From NCBI RefSeq assembly GCF_019801465.1, contig NZ_JAHVJA010000007.1, positions 176,580 through 240,579 of the forward strand: a stretch of DNA of 64,000 nt. The letters are read 5' to 3'. Made by a program: the position numbers and the translations under genes. Source of the stretch: Leisingera daeponensis (GTDB lineage: Bacteria > Pseudomonadota > Alphaproteobacteria > Rhodobacterales > Rhodobacteraceae). Shown one piece after another: positions 53,483-64,000 of this stretch (the stretch's first letter is position 1; each line of letters opens with the position of its first letter). A model generated the notes under the pieces. The model did not search any database. It was not told where the DNA came from and worked only from the letters and a program-made list of their open reading frames with translations.

Positions 53483-54024
53483 TGCGGTCCTTCGTCGGCC
53501 TGCCGCTGCCTGATGCAGCCCTTGATGCGCTGGAGCATGTGCAGGAGGGGCTGACCGCGGGGCGGCACGTCCCGCCTGAGAACATGCACCTCACGCTCGC
53601 TTTCCTCGACGATCAGCCAGAGACTGTTCTCCAGGCGCTGCACCAGGCGCTGGCGGAGATCAGCGCACCGCCATTGATGCTGACTTTCAGCGGGCTGGAC
53701 ACTTATGGCGGCAAGCTGCCGCGGGTGCTGGCGGCGGAGGTGCAGAAGACACCGGAGCTTGCCCGCCTGCGCGACCGTGTCCGTGCGGCCTGCCGGTCTG
53801 CCGGGATTGAGCTGTCCCGCGAACGGTTCCGGCCGCATGTGACCCTCGGGCGCTTTCCCCGGCATCTGGAGCCGGGGCAGGTGGAGAAAGTCGCGCGGTA
53901 CCTGGCGGAGGCGGCAGGTTTCCGGCTGCAGTGCGAAGTGGAGAGTTTTGCGCTGTACCAGTCCACGCTGGCGCCGGAAGGCGCACGGTATGATGTTCTG
54001 GCGGAGTATCCACTGGAGGGGTGA
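53482..54024 (+). CDS. thpR: RNA 2',3'-cyclic phosphodiesterase (2H family)
   Basis: 180 aa. The two HxTx motifs of 2H phosphoesterases are HLTLAFLDD (about residue 36) and HVTLGRFPR (about residue 118), with the start RSFVGLPLPDAALDAL and the central KLPRVLAAEVQ typical of ThpR/LigT. It opens 2',3'-cyclic phosphates at RNA ends; the historic name is 2'-5' RNA ligase. ATG 53482 overlaps the preceding stop. Confidence 0.92.
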   Translation: MRSFVGLPLPDAALDALEHVQEGLTAGRHVPPENMHLTLAFLDDQPETVLQALHQALAEISAPPLMLTFSGLDTYGGKLPRVLAAEVQKTPELARLRDRVRAACRSAGIELSRERFRPHVTLGRFPRHLEPGQVEKVARYLAEAAGFRLQCEVESFALYQSTLAPEGARYDVLAEYPLEG

Positions 54025-54085
54025 GCCGCTTGCAGCGGTCCGGTGCCGACCATAGGCTGCGCGGATGAAGCCAGGAGAGCAGGTT

Positions 54086-54469
54086 ATGAACCACCAATTC
54101 CCCGTCCGGGTCTATTACGAGGACACCGACATGGGCGGGATCGTCTATCACGCCAACTACCTGCGGTTCATCGAACGGGCGCGCAGCGACTGGGTGCGCG
54201 GCATCGGTGTGGATCAGAACGCCATGCGCGAGGGCGGGCTGCTCTATGTTGTGCGCCGGATCGAGGCGGACTACCTGGCGCCCGCAAAGTTCGACGAGGA
54301 GCTGCTGGTCACCACCTCCATGCACTCTGTCACGCCCGCCCGGATGACCCTGGTGCAGGAGGTCACCCGCGCGGGCCTGCCGCTGTTCCGCGCCCAGGTC
54401 ACCATCGTCTGCATCACCACGGGCGGCAAACCGGCCCGGCTGCCGGCAGAGATTCGCGCATTGCGGTAA
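54086..54469 (+). CDS. ybgC: Tol-Pal system-associated acyl-CoA thioesterase
   Basis: 127 aa. Hot-dog thioesterase of the 4HBT/YbgC group: RVYYEDTDMGGIVYHANYLRFIERARSD (partial) contains the active Asp in YEDTDMGG and the family pattern. It hydrolyses short or acyl-carrier-linked acyl groups and usually opens the tol-pal operon, as here. ATG 54086 with AGGAG 8 nt upstream; an ATG seven codons earlier is possible. Confidence 0.94.
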   Translation: MNHQFPVRVYYEDTDMGGIVYHANYLRFIERARSDWVRGIGVDQNAMREGGLLYVVRRIEADYLAPAKFDEELLVTTSMHSVTPARMTLVQEVTRAGLPLFRAQVTIVCITTGGKPARLPAEIRALR

Positions 54470-54575
54470 CATTTGGCGTCCGGCCGCCTGTTTTATTGGC
54501 CTTTGCCATTGAACTGGGCTAGCGTCTTGCCAAATAAGGCCGGATAAACGGCCGGAACATCTATAGAGCAGGCTA

Positions 54576-55271
54576 ATGGAAGCAGAAACTCTGGCGCTGG
54601 CGCAGGAGATTGATTTCTCCATGTGGGGCCTTTTCGCGCGGGCCACCGTGACCGTGAAACTGGTGATGCTGATGCTGGTGGGGGCCTCGATCTGGTCCTG
54701 GGCGATCATCATCCAGAAGACCATCAATTACCGTCTTGCCCGCAAGGAAGCGGACGCCTTTGACCGGGCGTTCTGGTCCGGCAATCCGCTGGATGAGCTG
54801 TTCGAGCGGCTGGGCTCCGAACCGTCGGGCCAGGCGGCGCGGATCTTCTCGGCCGGCATGAGCGAGTGGCGCCGCAGCCACCGCAGCGACGGCGGGCTGA
54901 TTCCCGGCGCGCAGGCGCGCATCGACCGCTCGATGGATGTGGCAATCGCCAAGGAGACCGAGGGTCTGCAGGGCGGGCTGTCGGTGCTGGCAACCGTCGG
55001 CTCCACCGCGCCTTTCGTGGGCCTGTTCGGCACCGTCTGGGGCATCATGACCGCCTTTATCGAGATTGCCGAGCAGCAGAACACCAACCTGGCCGTCGTG
55101 GCGCCGGGCATTGCCGAGGCGCTGATGGCAACCGGCCTGGGGCTCTTGGCGGCTATTCCGGCGGTGGTCTTCTACAACAAGCTGAGCGCGGACAGCGACC
55201 GCATCATCGGCGGCTATGAGGCCTTTGCCGACGAGTTCGCCACCATCCTCAGCCGCCAGCTGGATTCCTGA
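54576..55271 (+). CDS. tolQ: Tol-Pal system inner membrane proton channel subunit TolQ
   Basis: 231 aa. Three membrane spans at about 20-42 (VKLVMLMLVGASIWSWAIII), 135-157 and 170-192, with the conserved GLFGTVWGIMTAFIEIA and LGLLAAIPAVVFYNKLS of the MotA/TolQ/ExbB family. Forms the proton channel with TolR that energises TolA. It follows ybgC by 106 bp; tolR starts 3 nt after its stop. Confidence 0.96.
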   Translation: MEAETLALAQEIDFSMWGLFARATVTVKLVMLMLVGASIWSWAIIIQKTINYRLARKEADAFDRAFWSGNPLDELFERLGSEPSGQAARIFSAGMSEWRRSHRSDGGLIPGAQARIDRSMDVAIAKETEGLQGGLSVLATVGSTAPFVGLFGTVWGIMTAFIEIAEQQNTNLAVVAPGIAEALMATGLGLLAAIPAVVFYNKLSADSDRIIGGYEAFADEFATILSRQLDS

Positions 55272-55274
55272 GCC

Positions 55275-55766
55275 ATGGGCGCCGCAGTCCAGCAGCCTTC
55301 AGGGGGCGGCAACCGCCGCCGGGGCCGCCGCCGCGGACGCGGACGGCCAATGTCAGAAATCAACGTGACGCCGTTCGTGGACGTCATGCTGGTGCTTCTG
55401 ATCATCTTCATGGTGGCGGCGCCGCTGATGACGGTCGGCGTGCCTGTTGAACTGCCCAAAACGGCGGCCGGCGCGCTGCCCGGAGACGAGGAAGAGCCGC
55501 TGACCGTGACCATGACCGCCGAGGGCGGGGTCGAGATCCAGACCACGCCGGTGGCGCGCGGGGAACTGGTCGCCAAACTGCGGGCGATCGCGGCGGAGCG
55601 GAGCTCTGACCGGGTGTTCCTGCGTGCCGATGGCAAGATCGCCTATTCGGACGTGATGCAGGTGATGGGCGCGCTGAACGCGGGCGGTTTTTCCAACGTG
55701 GGGCTGGTCACCGACACCGGCGGTCCGGCGCTGGACGGGCGGCAGGGCGCAGGCGCAGGGCAGTAG
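55275..55766 (+). CDS. tolR: Tol-Pal system protein TolR
   Basis: 163 aa. An arginine-rich cytoplasmic N-terminus (RRRGRRRGRGR) precedes the single membrane span with the proton-carrying aspartate (INVTPFVDVMLVLLIIFMVAAP), then the periplasmic ExbD/TolR domain (FLRADGKIAYSDVMQVMGALNAGG, partial). The first 25 residues are longer than in many homologues; an internal ATG before SEINVTPF could be an alternative start. Confidence 0.96.
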   Translation: MGAAVQQPSGGGNRRRGRRRGRGRPMSEINVTPFVDVMLVLLIIFMVAAPLMTVGVPVELPKTAAGALPGDEEEPLTVTMTAEGGVEIQTTPVARGELVAKLRAIAAERSSDRVFLRADGKIAYSDVMQVMGALNAGGFSNVGLVTDTGGPALDGRQGAGAGQ

Positions 55767-55781
55767 GCGGGGACGCGGACG

Positions 55782-56939
55782 GTGCAGACCGGAACCAAAA
55801 TCTCGCTGGCAGGTCATGGGCTGCTGATGACTTGGGTTGTCTTCGGCGCCTGGTTCCCGTCCGAACCTTTGCCGTCCAACGTGCAGCAGGTGGCGCTGAT
55901 TTCCTCCGAGCAGTTCGAAAAGCTGAGCCAGCAGCGCCAGGCGCCGCAGGTCTCGCCGGAGCCTGCGCCATTGGCGGAGCCCGCCGAAGTGCAGCCGGCG
56001 CCGGAGCCGGCACCGCAGCCGGACCCGGAACCGCAGGTGTCCCGGCCCGAGCCGGTCCCCCCGGCAGAACCCGACCCGCAGGTGTCGGAGCGCCCGGAGC
56101 CGCGGCCTGAGCCGGATGTGCCGATTGAGCTGCCCTCCGCCGCCGAAGAGCCGGATGTTGCGGCGCTGGTTCCGCAAGTGAGGCCGGAGGCCGCGCCGCG
56201 CCCGGTGGACCGGGTCGCGCCGGAGCCTGTTGCGCCGCCGGAGCCGGACACGAAGATCGACGACGTCGTGCAGCCCGAGGTCGCGCCGGAACAGGGCGCT
56301 GAGGCGCCGCAGGAGGTGCAGGAAGCCACCGCGCGGGAAGCGGCAAGCGACCGGATCGTGACCGAGGAGAACGAGGGCGATGAGGTGGCAGCCTCTGCCG
56401 CGCCGGCGGTATCCAAACGCCCGAAGACGCGGCCAGCCCGTCCCGAGCCGGAACCGCAGGTGACCGAAGCTGCCCAGCCCGCCAAGCCGGAGCAGCCGTC
56501 ACAGCCCGAGAAGCCGGCCCCGGCCGAGCAGGCGGATACATCCTCTGCCGTGCAGGATGCGCTGGCGGAGGCGCTGGCCGGCGGTGCCGACGTGGAAGCA
56601 GCGGAGCCGTCCGGGCCGCCGCTGACACTGGGCGAAAAGGATGCGCTGCGCGTTGAGGTCTCGCGCTGCTGGAACGTCGGCTCGCTGTCCACGGATGCGC
56701 TGAAGTCAACGGTGGTCGTCAGCGTTTCACTGAATCAGGACGGCACCCCGGACACCGGCTCCATCCGGATGCTGTCCAGCACCGGCGGCTCCTCCTCGGC
56801 GGCAAAACAGGCTTATGAGGCAGCCCGGCGGGCGATTATCCGCTGCGGGTCCGGAGGTTTTAAGCTTCCCCCTGAAAAATATTCGCAATGGCGCGATATT
56901 GAGATGACATTCAATCCCGAAAGGATGCGGATCAAATGA
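55782..56939 (+). CDS. tolA: Tol-Pal system protein TolA-like
   Basis: 385 aa. N-terminal anchor about 5-25 ([19 protein letters not shown]), a very long Pro/Glu/Ala-rich periplasmic spacer (about 40-250, repeated [15 protein letters not shown] text), and a C-terminal TonB/TolA-like domain ([53 protein letters not shown], two cysteines). GTG start. It links the TolQR motor to Pal and TolB. The helical Ala/Lys rod of enteric TolA is replaced by a Pro-rich rod. Confidence 0.9.
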   Translation: MQTGTKISLAGHGLLMTWVVFGAWFPSEPLPSNVQQVALISSEQFEKLSQQRQAPQVSPEPAPLAEPAEVQPAPEPAPQPDPEPQVSRPEPVPPAEPDPQVSERPEPRPEPDVPIELPSAAEEPDVAALVPQVRPEAAPRPVDRVAPEPVAPPEPDTKIDDVVQPEVAPEQGAEAPQEVQEATAREAASDRIVTEENEGDEVAASAAPAVSKRPKTRPARPEPEPQVTEAAQPAKPEQPSQPEKPAPAEQADTSSAVQDALAEALAGGADVEAAEPSGPPLTLGEKDALRVEVSRCWNVGSLSTDALKSTVVVSVSLNQDGTPDTGSIRMLSSTGGSSSAAKQAYEAARRAIIRCGSGGFKLPPEKYSQWRDIEMTFNPERMRIK

Positions 56940-58261
56940 GGAAAATTCTGGCAGCTCTTCTGATCGGTGCCGCAGCAGCGGCAGGAGCGGGCGCGGCCAT
57001 GGCTCAGGACGGCCCGCTTCGCATCGAGATCGACCAGGGCGTGATCGAGCCCTTGCCCTATGCGGTTCCGGATTTCGTGCCGGAAACCCCGGCGGCGGCT
57101 GAGTTCGCCTCCCAGATCGCGCGGGTGATTGCGGCGGATCTGAGCGGCACCGGCCTGTTCCGGGAAGTGCCGGCCAGCGCCCATATCTCGAAGGTGACCG
57201 CGTTCGACAGCCCGGTGAAATACGCCGACTGGAAAGCAGTGAATGCGCAGGCGCTGATCACCGGCGCGGTCAGCGTCAACGGCAGCCAGCTGACGGTACG
57301 CTTCCGCGGCCATGACGTGTTTGCCGAAAAGGAGCTGGGCACCGGGCTGCAGTTCAACGGCACCACCGACGGCTGGCGGCGGATGGCGCATAAGGTAGCC
57401 GACGCGATTTACAGCCGGATCACCGGCGAAAGCGGCTATTTCGACAGCCGTGTGGTCTATGTCTCCGAAAGCGGCCCAAAGAACGACCGCCGTAAGCGGC
57501 TGGCGGTGATGGATTACGACGGTGCTAACGTGCAGTACCTGACCAACAGCGCCTCCATCGTTCTGGCGCCGCGGTTTTCGCCCACCGGCGACCGGGTGCT
57601 TTACACGAGCTATGAGAGCGGCTTCCCGCAGATCCATGTGCTGGACGTGGGCCAGGTGCAGCGCAAGGTGCTGTCCAGCGGCGACGGCACCATGAGCTTT
57701 GCGCCGCGGTTTGCGCCGGACGGGCGCACCATTGTCTATTCTCAGACCCAGGGCGGCAATACCGACCTGTTCTCGATGGACATCAACACCGGTGCCAAGA
57801 CCCGGCTGACCTCGGCCCCCTCGATCGAAACGGCGCCGTCATTCTCGCCGGACGGCAGCCAGATCGTGTTTGAAAGCGACCGTTCCGGCAGCCAACAGCT
57901 CTATGTGATGCCGGCCGGCGGCGGCGAAGCGCGGCGGATCAGTTTCGGCCAGGGGCGTTACGGCACCCCGGTCTGGTCCCCGCGCGGCGACATGATTGCC
58001 TTCACCAAGCAGAACAAGGGCCGTTTCCACATCGGGGTGATGCGCACAGACGGCAGCGAAGAGCGCTTGCTGACGGCATCTTTCCTGGACGAGGGGCCGA
58101 CCTGGGCGCCCAACGGCCGGGTGATTATGTTCACCCGCGAAAGCCAGGGCAGCGCCGGGCGCGCGCTGCTGTATTCGGTGGACATTACCGGGCGCAACCT
58201 TAAGCCTGTGAAAACGCCGGACGGGGCTTCGGACCCGGCCTGGTCGCCATTGCAGAACTGA
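56936..58261 (+). CDS. tolB: Tol-Pal system beta-propeller protein TolB
   Basis: 441 aa. Signal peptide 1-23 ([20 protein letters not shown]), N-terminal domain to about 170, then a six-bladed propeller with repeated [45 protein letters not shown] and [12 protein letters not shown] strands. Periplasmic; binds Pal and outer-membrane proteins. The ATG overlaps the tolA stop (ATGA). Confidence 0.97.
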   Translation: MRKILAALLIGAAAAAGAGAAMAQDGPLRIEIDQGVIEPLPYAVPDFVPETPAAAEFASQIARVIAADLSGTGLFREVPASAHISKVTAFDSPVKYADWKAVNAQALITGAVSVNGSQLTVRFRGHDVFAEKELGTGLQFNGTTDGWRRMAHKVADAIYSRITGESGYFDSRVVYVSESGPKNDRRKRLAVMDYDGANVQYLTNSASIVLAPRFSPTGDRVLYTSYESGFPQIHVLDVGQVQRKVLSSGDGTMSFAPRFAPDGRTIVYSQTQGGNTDLFSMDINTGAKTRLTSAPSIETAPSFSPDGSQIVFESDRSGSQQLYVMPAGGGEARRISFGQGRYGTPVWSPRGDMIAFTKQNKGRFHIGVMRTDGSEERLLTASFLDEGPTWAPNGRVIMFTRESQGSAGRALLYSVDITGRNLKPVKTPDGASDPAWSPLQN

Positions 58262-58274
58262 TTGTCATGATAAC

Positions 58275-58288
58275 GCGGGTATACCCGC
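58275..58288. repeat. 14-bp perfect palindrome between tolB and pal
   Basis: GCGGGTATACCCGC is identical to its reverse complement, 13 nt after the tolB stop. No T-run follows. It may be a small transcript hairpin or a protein-binding dyad. Confidence 0.5.
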
Positions 58289-58352
58289 ATGGAACCTGAT
58301 CCGGGCATGTGTTAATTTCGGGTCAAGAAACGCAAAGGGATAGGCAGACGAT

Positions 58353-58868
58353 ATGAGCGGTTTCAAATTGGCGATTGCGGCTGTGGCCGTTCTGGGCCTG
58401 GCGGCCTGCAGCAACAACCGGTGGGACGACACGGCAAACGGCAGCGCCGGGGCCGGGGCCGGGTCCGGGGCCGGACTGGGCGCAGGGGCGCTCGACCCGG
58501 CGAGCCCGGCCTATTTCCAGCAGACCATCGGCGACCGGGTGCTGTTTGCGGTGGACCAGTCGACCCTGTCGCCCGAGGCGCAGGGAATCCTGCAGGGCCA
58601 GGCGCGCTGGCTCAGCCAGAACGCTGACTACGCGGTCACGATCGAGGGCCATGCGGATGAGCAGGGCACCCGGGAATACAACCTGGCATTGGGCGCCCGC
58701 CGGGCCAATGCCGCGCGGGAATACCTTATTTCCCAAGGGGTGGCAGGCAGCCGCCTGAAGGTCGTGAGCTACGGCAAAGAGAGGCCGCTGGAGATCTGCT
58801 CGGCAGAGGCCTGCTATGCCAAGAACCGCCGCGCGGTCACCGTGCTGGCCGGCGGCTTGACGGGGTAA
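58353..58868 (+). CDS. pal: Peptidoglycan-associated lipoprotein Pal
   Basis: 171 aa. A lipoprotein signal with lipobox LGLAACSNN (Cys about residue 19), a Gly-rich linker (GSAGAGAGSGAGLGAGAL), then an OmpA-like peptidoglycan-binding domain (DRVLFAVDQSTLSPEAQGIL; TIEGHADEQGTREYNLALG; RRANAAREYL). Outer-membrane anchored; partner of TolB and TolA. 91 bp after tolB. Confidence 0.97.
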   Translation: MSGFKLAIAAVAVLGLAACSNNRWDDTANGSAGAGAGSGAGLGAGALDPASPAYFQQTIGDRVLFAVDQSTLSPEAQGILQGQARWLSQNADYAVTIEGHADEQGTREYNLALGARRANAAREYLISQGVAGSRLKVVSYGKERPLEICSAEACYAKNRRAVTVLAGGLTG

Positions 58869-58872
58869 CGCC

Positions 58873-59715
58873 ATGAGACTCCTGCACACCGTTTTTCTGG
58901 CCGCTGTGCTGGCTCTGCCGCTGCCGCTGGCAGCGCAGGACCAGCAGACGCTGGCGGATATCCGTCAGGAACTGACTGTTCTGCATGTCGAGATCCAGCG
59001 CCTGAAGCGGGAGATGTCGACAACAGGGGCGCCTTCTGCGGATGTGTCGGGGGATACGGTTCTGGACCGGGTTGCCGCAATCGAGAGCGAACTGCAGCGG
59101 CTGACACTGCAGACCGAGGAAATGAACCACCGTATCGACCGGATCGTCACCGATGGCACCAACCGGATCGGCGACCTCGAGTTCCGGCTGGTGGAACTGG
59201 AAGGCGGTGATCTCGGCGCGCTGAAGGAAACCACCACGCTGGGCGGCGGCGAGCTGCCGGCAGCGGGCGGTGCGGCCCTGCCTGCGGTTGGCGGCGAAAC
59301 CGATGGCGGCGAACCGCCGGGCGGTGAGCTGGCGATCGGCGAGCAGGCGGATTTCGATGCGGCCGAGAAACTGCTGGCCGACGGATTGTATCAGGATGCG
59401 GCGGAGAAATTCGCCGCCTTCAACCAGGCCTATCCCGGCAGCCCGCTGGCACCGCAAGCTGAATTCAGCCGCGGCAAGGCGCTGGACGGGCTGGGGGACA
59501 CCCGCGAGGCAGCGCGCGCCTATCTGGCGGCCTTCACCGGCAATTCCGGAGGTCCGGTGGCCCCCAAGGCGCTCTTTGAGCTTGGTGCGGCCCTGGGGCG
59601 TCTGGGACAGACGGATCAGGCCTGTGTCACGCTGTCAGAAGTCGGGGCGCGCTTTCCCGGCGCCGCGCAGGAGGCTGAGGCTACTGCGGAAATGGCCAAG
59701 CTGGGCTGTTCTTGA
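58873..59715 (+). CDS. cpoB: Cell division coordinator CpoB (YbgF)
   Basis: 280 aa. Signal peptide 1-20 (AAVLALPLPLAAQDQ), a coiled coil about 25-105 (LADIRQELTVLHVEIQRLKREM, partial), a Gly/Pro linker, and TPR repeats from about 155 (AEKLLADGLYQDAAEKFAAFNQAYPGSPLAPQA, partial). It couples Tol-Pal with peptidoglycan synthesis at the septum. Starts 4 nt after pal; its stop overlaps the tilS TTG start. Confidence 0.94.
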   Translation: MRLLHTVFLAAVLALPLPLAAQDQQTLADIRQELTVLHVEIQRLKREMSTTGAPSADVSGDTVLDRVAAIESELQRLTLQTEEMNHRIDRIVTDGTNRIGDLEFRLVELEGGDLGALKETTTLGGGELPAAGGAALPAVGGETDGGEPPGGELAIGEQADFDAAEKLLADGLYQDAAEKFAAFNQAYPGSPLAPQAEFSRGKALDGLGDTREAARAYLAAFTGNSGGPVAPKALFELGAALGRLGQTDQACVTLSEVGARFPGAAQEAEATAEMAKLGCS

Positions 59716-60965
59716 CAGGTCTGCGGCGTGATATTCTGGGACTGCTGCGCGGCCAGTTCCAGCCTACGATGACCGGCAGGCTCGGCATTGCCATTTCAGG
59801 CGGCAGTGATTCCATGGCGCTGATGCACCTGATGCAGGAAGCGTTCGAGGGTGAACCGGTTGAGCTTTATGCTGCGACAGTGGATCACGGGCTGCGGCCG
59901 GAAGCGGCGGCCGAGGCCGAATGGGCGGGGCGGGCTGCTGCCGCGCTGGGGATTTCCCACGAGGTGATCCGCTGGGAAGACGGCCCCGGCAAGGGAAACC
60001 TGCAGGGCCAGGCCCGCGACGCGCGCTATCATCTGCTGAGCGGCTGGGCCCGGCGCAACAACATCTCTACCCTGTGTGTGGCCCATACCGCCGATGATCA
60101 GGCGGAAACGCTGCTGATGCGGATGGCGCGCGCCGCGGGAGTGTCCGGCCTGTCGGGCATGCCGCCGCGCCGTGTCCACAACGGGGTCACCCTGCTGCGG
60201 CCGCTGTTGGAAGTGACCCGCAGCGAGTTGCGCCAGTATTTGCAGGAACGCGGCATCGAATGGTGCGAGGACCCCAGCAACTGCGATCTCCGCTTTGAGC
60301 GGGTGAGGGCGCGGCGCGCGCTGGAGGAGCTGGCGCCGCTGGGGCTGACGCCGACGGTGCTGTCCAGGGTTGCCGGGAATATGAACAAGGCGCGCGAAGC
60401 GCTGGACTGGTATGTGTTCCTGGCCGCCCGCGACCTGGCTCATGTGCAGGCCGGTGCGGTCGTCCTGTGCCAGCGCAAATTCCGTACCCTGCCCAGCGAG
60501 ACCGGCTACCGGCTGCTGGTGAAAGCCATCCAATGGGTGGCGGGCACCCCGTACCCGCCGCGCCGGGTGCCGATGGAAATCGCGGTGCTGGCGGCGCGCG
60601 GCGGCGGTGCGGCCACCGTCTCGGGCTGCCATCTGCTGACAACTTCCAAGCAGATCTGGATCTGCCGCGAAGCCAAGGCGGTTGAAGGCGCGATCAGCCT
60701 TCCGGGCCAGGTCTGGGACAGCAGGTGGAAGGTTTTCGGCGGCGACGCCAAGGGATGCGTAGTGCGCGCGCTGGGACGGGACGGGCTGCGCAAATGCCCG
60801 GACTGGCGGGCCGCAGGGATCCCGGGAACCGTGCTGGAGGCGACCCCTGCTGTGTGGCAAGGCGCTGAACTGGCCGCCGCACCGACTGCCGGATTGGCAA
60901 ATGGCTGGTCCGCTGAACCGGTTGCAAATGAAGAAGAGTTCTTTGCATCCCTTTTATCGCATTGA
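59712..60965 (+). CDS. tilS: tRNA(Ile)-lysidine synthetase
   Basis: 417 aa. The ATP-pyrophosphatase loop SGGSDSMALMHL lies near residue 30; TVDHGLRPEAAAEAEW and VAHTADDQAETLLMRMARAAG (partial) are the other N-type ATPase motifs. LARPLL-type text (LLRPLLEVTRSELRQYL) and WCEDPSNCDLRFERVRARR complete the core. It changes C34 of tRNA-Ile(CAU) to lysidine. TTG start overlapping the cpoB stop (TTGA). Confidence 0.94.
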   Translation: MTGLRRDILGLLRGQFQPTMTGRLGIAISGGSDSMALMHLMQEAFEGEPVELYAATVDHGLRPEAAAEAEWAGRAAAALGISHEVIRWEDGPGKGNLQGQARDARYHLLSGWARRNNISTLCVAHTADDQAETLLMRMARAAGVSGLSGMPPRRVHNGVTLLRPLLEVTRSELRQYLQERGIEWCEDPSNCDLRFERVRARRALEELAPLGLTPTVLSRVAGNMNKAREALDWYVFLAARDLAHVQAGAVVLCQRKFRTLPSETGYRLLVKAIQWVAGTPYPPRRVPMEIAVLAARGGGAATVSGCHLLTTSKQIWICREAKAVEGAISLPGQVWDSRWKVFGGDAKGCVVRALGRDGLRKCPDWRAAGIPGTVLEATPAVWQGAELAAAPTAGLANGWSAEPVANEEEFFASLLSH

Positions 60966-61043
60966 ACCTGCCTGAATGATCCTTATTTTAAGCACAACGC
61001 AGGCGGCCTGAGAGGTGCGCCTAACTGATAGGGAGAACTTTCC

Positions 61044-62957
<1,914 letters not shown>

Positions 62958-62972
62958 TCCCGTAAGAGATTG

Positions 62973-63003
62973 CCCCCGGATGCCGCTGGCCTCCGGGGGT
63001 TTT
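62973..63003 (+). terminator. Intrinsic terminator after ftsH
   Basis: CCCCCGGA (62973-62980) pairs with TCCGGGGG (62992-62999) around an 11-nt loop and is followed by TTTT then CATTT. Confidence 0.9.
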
Positions 63004-63120
63004 CATTTCAGAACCTGCTCGGCAGGTTCACAAAAAACCATAGCTGGCGGCACTGGCCCCGGGCTGCGGCAGCTGTATGCTCGCCCGGCATACATTTGGG
63101 AAAAGCGGGAGAGGGCTGGC

Positions 63121-63696
63121 ATGCCGGTGCTGCGGAAAACGGAATACACGGGCGAAATCATCTGGCTGGGTCATGTCCCGGCGGGCGGCGGCCTGCAGGC
63201 TGAGCCGTCGGACTGGCTGGAGCTGGGTTTTGCCGGGATTTCCGGTGAACGCCATGAGGGTGAAAACCGCGCCTCCTGCGTGCGGGTCCGCAATCTCTAT
63301 CCGGAAGGCACGGAAATCCGCAATGTGCGCCAGCTGACCATCCTGTCGGAAGAGGAACTGGCGCTGATTGCCGCGGATATGGGAATGCCGGCGGTCGAGC
63401 CGGCGCATCTGGGCGCCACCATTGTGCTGCGGGGGATCCCGGACTTCACCTTCGTGCCGCCGTCCTCGCGCCTGCAAGGGGAGGACGGGGCGACTTTGAC
63501 GGTGGACATGGAAAACCGTCCCTGCGTGCTGCCTGGCCGGGAGATTGAGAAGAACCACGCAGGCTTCGGCGCCCGCTTCAAGCCTGCTGCGCAGAATCGC
63601 CGGGGAATCACCGCATGGGTGGAACGGCCGGGACGCCTGATGCTGGGCCATGTGCTCACTCTGTTTGTTCCTGATCAGCGCGCCTGGGCGCCCTAG
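63121..63696 (+). CDS. MOSC domain-containing protein
   Basis: 191 aa. MOSC (molybdenum cofactor sulfurase C-terminal) text: GEIIWLGHVPAGGG, ELGFAGISGERHEGENRASCVRVRNLYPEG (partial; the conserved Cys is in NRASCVRV), RNVRQLTILSEEEL, and VLRGIPDFTFVPPSSRL. These domains bind Mo-cofactor or handle sulfur; substrate unknown. ATG 63121 was preferred; the frame is open back into ftsH but without domain text. Confidence 0.88.
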   Translation: MPVLRKTEYTGEIIWLGHVPAGGGLQAEPSDWLELGFAGISGERHEGENRASCVRVRNLYPEGTEIRNVRQLTILSEEELALIAADMGMPAVEPAHLGATIVLRGIPDFTFVPPSSRLQGEDGATLTVDMENRPCVLPGREIEKNHAGFGARFKPAAQNRRGITAWVERPGRLMLGHVLTLFVPDQRAWAP

Positions 63697-63884
63697 GCGC
63701 GCTGCTTCAGGGAACTCCGTTTCCTTTAAGGAACTTTCGCCGGGCCTGCGAAAGACCCCACGCCGCTTCAAGGCAGGATAATGTCGGAAATCAAGCGCGT
63801 GTTTTGCCGCATATTGTCTAAGTCTATCGCGAAACCGGCATCGCTGTGCCGGCGATTGTATGCAAACTCAGCAGGAACCTTGCC

Positions 63885-64000
63885 ATGAGCTACAAGAGTG
63901 ACATCGAGATTGCGCGTGAGGCGCAGAAGAAGCCGATCCAGGAGATTGGCGCGAAGATCGGGATTTCGGACAGCGACCTGCTGCCCTACGGCCATGACAA
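63885..64000 (+). CDS. fhs: Formate--tetrahydrofolate ligase, N-terminal fragment (truncated by window edge)
   Basis: Only the first 38 codons are visible: [20 protein letters not shown] followed by [16 protein letters not shown], the well-conserved opening of formyltetrahydrofolate synthetases. The enzyme makes 10-formyl-THF from formate, ATP and THF in one-carbon metabolism. ATG 63885 with AGGA upstream. 188 bp separate it from the MOSC gene. Confidence 0.9.
   Translation, partial: MSYKSDIEIAREAQKKPIQEIGAKIGISDSDLLPYGHD

Overview
The window is high-GC chromosomal DNA that reads like a marine Rhodobacteraceae (Roseobacter group; Leisingera/Phaeobacter-like is my best guess, from gene content only). 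Pointers are a phosphatidylcholine synthase gene, TTAA-N7-TTAA (CtrA-type) sites, the ybgC-tolQRAB-pal-cpoB-tilS-ftsH order and many TTG/GTG starts. I see no rRNA, tRNA, CRISPR array, insertion sequence or phage gene.

Region by region. 1-9136 (minus strand): a biosynthetic operon of a terminal PKS module (KS-AT-KR-DH-ACP-TE), a WbbL-like glycosyltransferase and the start of an NRPS with an N-terminal formyltransferase domain, which runs off the left edge. 9396-13796: surface-polysaccharide genes (Wzy/ligase-like membrane protein, WecG/TagA/CpsF enzyme, two GT2-type transferases). 13905-19330: tamA-tamB. 19650-27999: a small winged-helix gene behind a long dyad, a membrane protein, a divergent gap, an IclR regulator divergent from a glutamine-synthetase-like gene, a lone gcvH, a flavin reductase-like gene, ghrA-like and a NYN/OST-HTH gene. 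28189-35668: truA, a ycjX-GNAT-ycjF operon, a group III truncated hemoglobin and ileS.

35831-39937 is the most unusual accessory stretch: three CtrA-type sites each precede a gene of unknown function. One of those genes is frameshifted in a run of 14 C. Two tandem LysM plus solute-binding-protein fusions lie between them. 40036-49943 carries ogt, pcs, two very small genes, xerC, a DUF484 gene, a transaldolase, priA, an MFS gene, prmA, a small membrane protein and a DUF1127 gene.

50282-62957 is a dense plus-strand block: ruvC-ruvA-ruvB, a perfect 56-bp palindrome, an unknown gene, thpR, ybgC, tolQ, tolR, tolA, tolB, pal, cpoB, tilS and ftsH. The window closes with a MOSC-domain gene and the first codons of fhs.

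Together the genes cover envelope assembly and integrity (TamAB, Tol-Pal, Pcs, polysaccharide enzymes), DNA repair and restart (RuvABC, PriA, XerC, Ogt) and RNA maturation (TruA, TilS, ThpR, IleS). The likely secondary-metabolite operon at the left edge and the CtrA/LysM stretch are the parts most worth following up.
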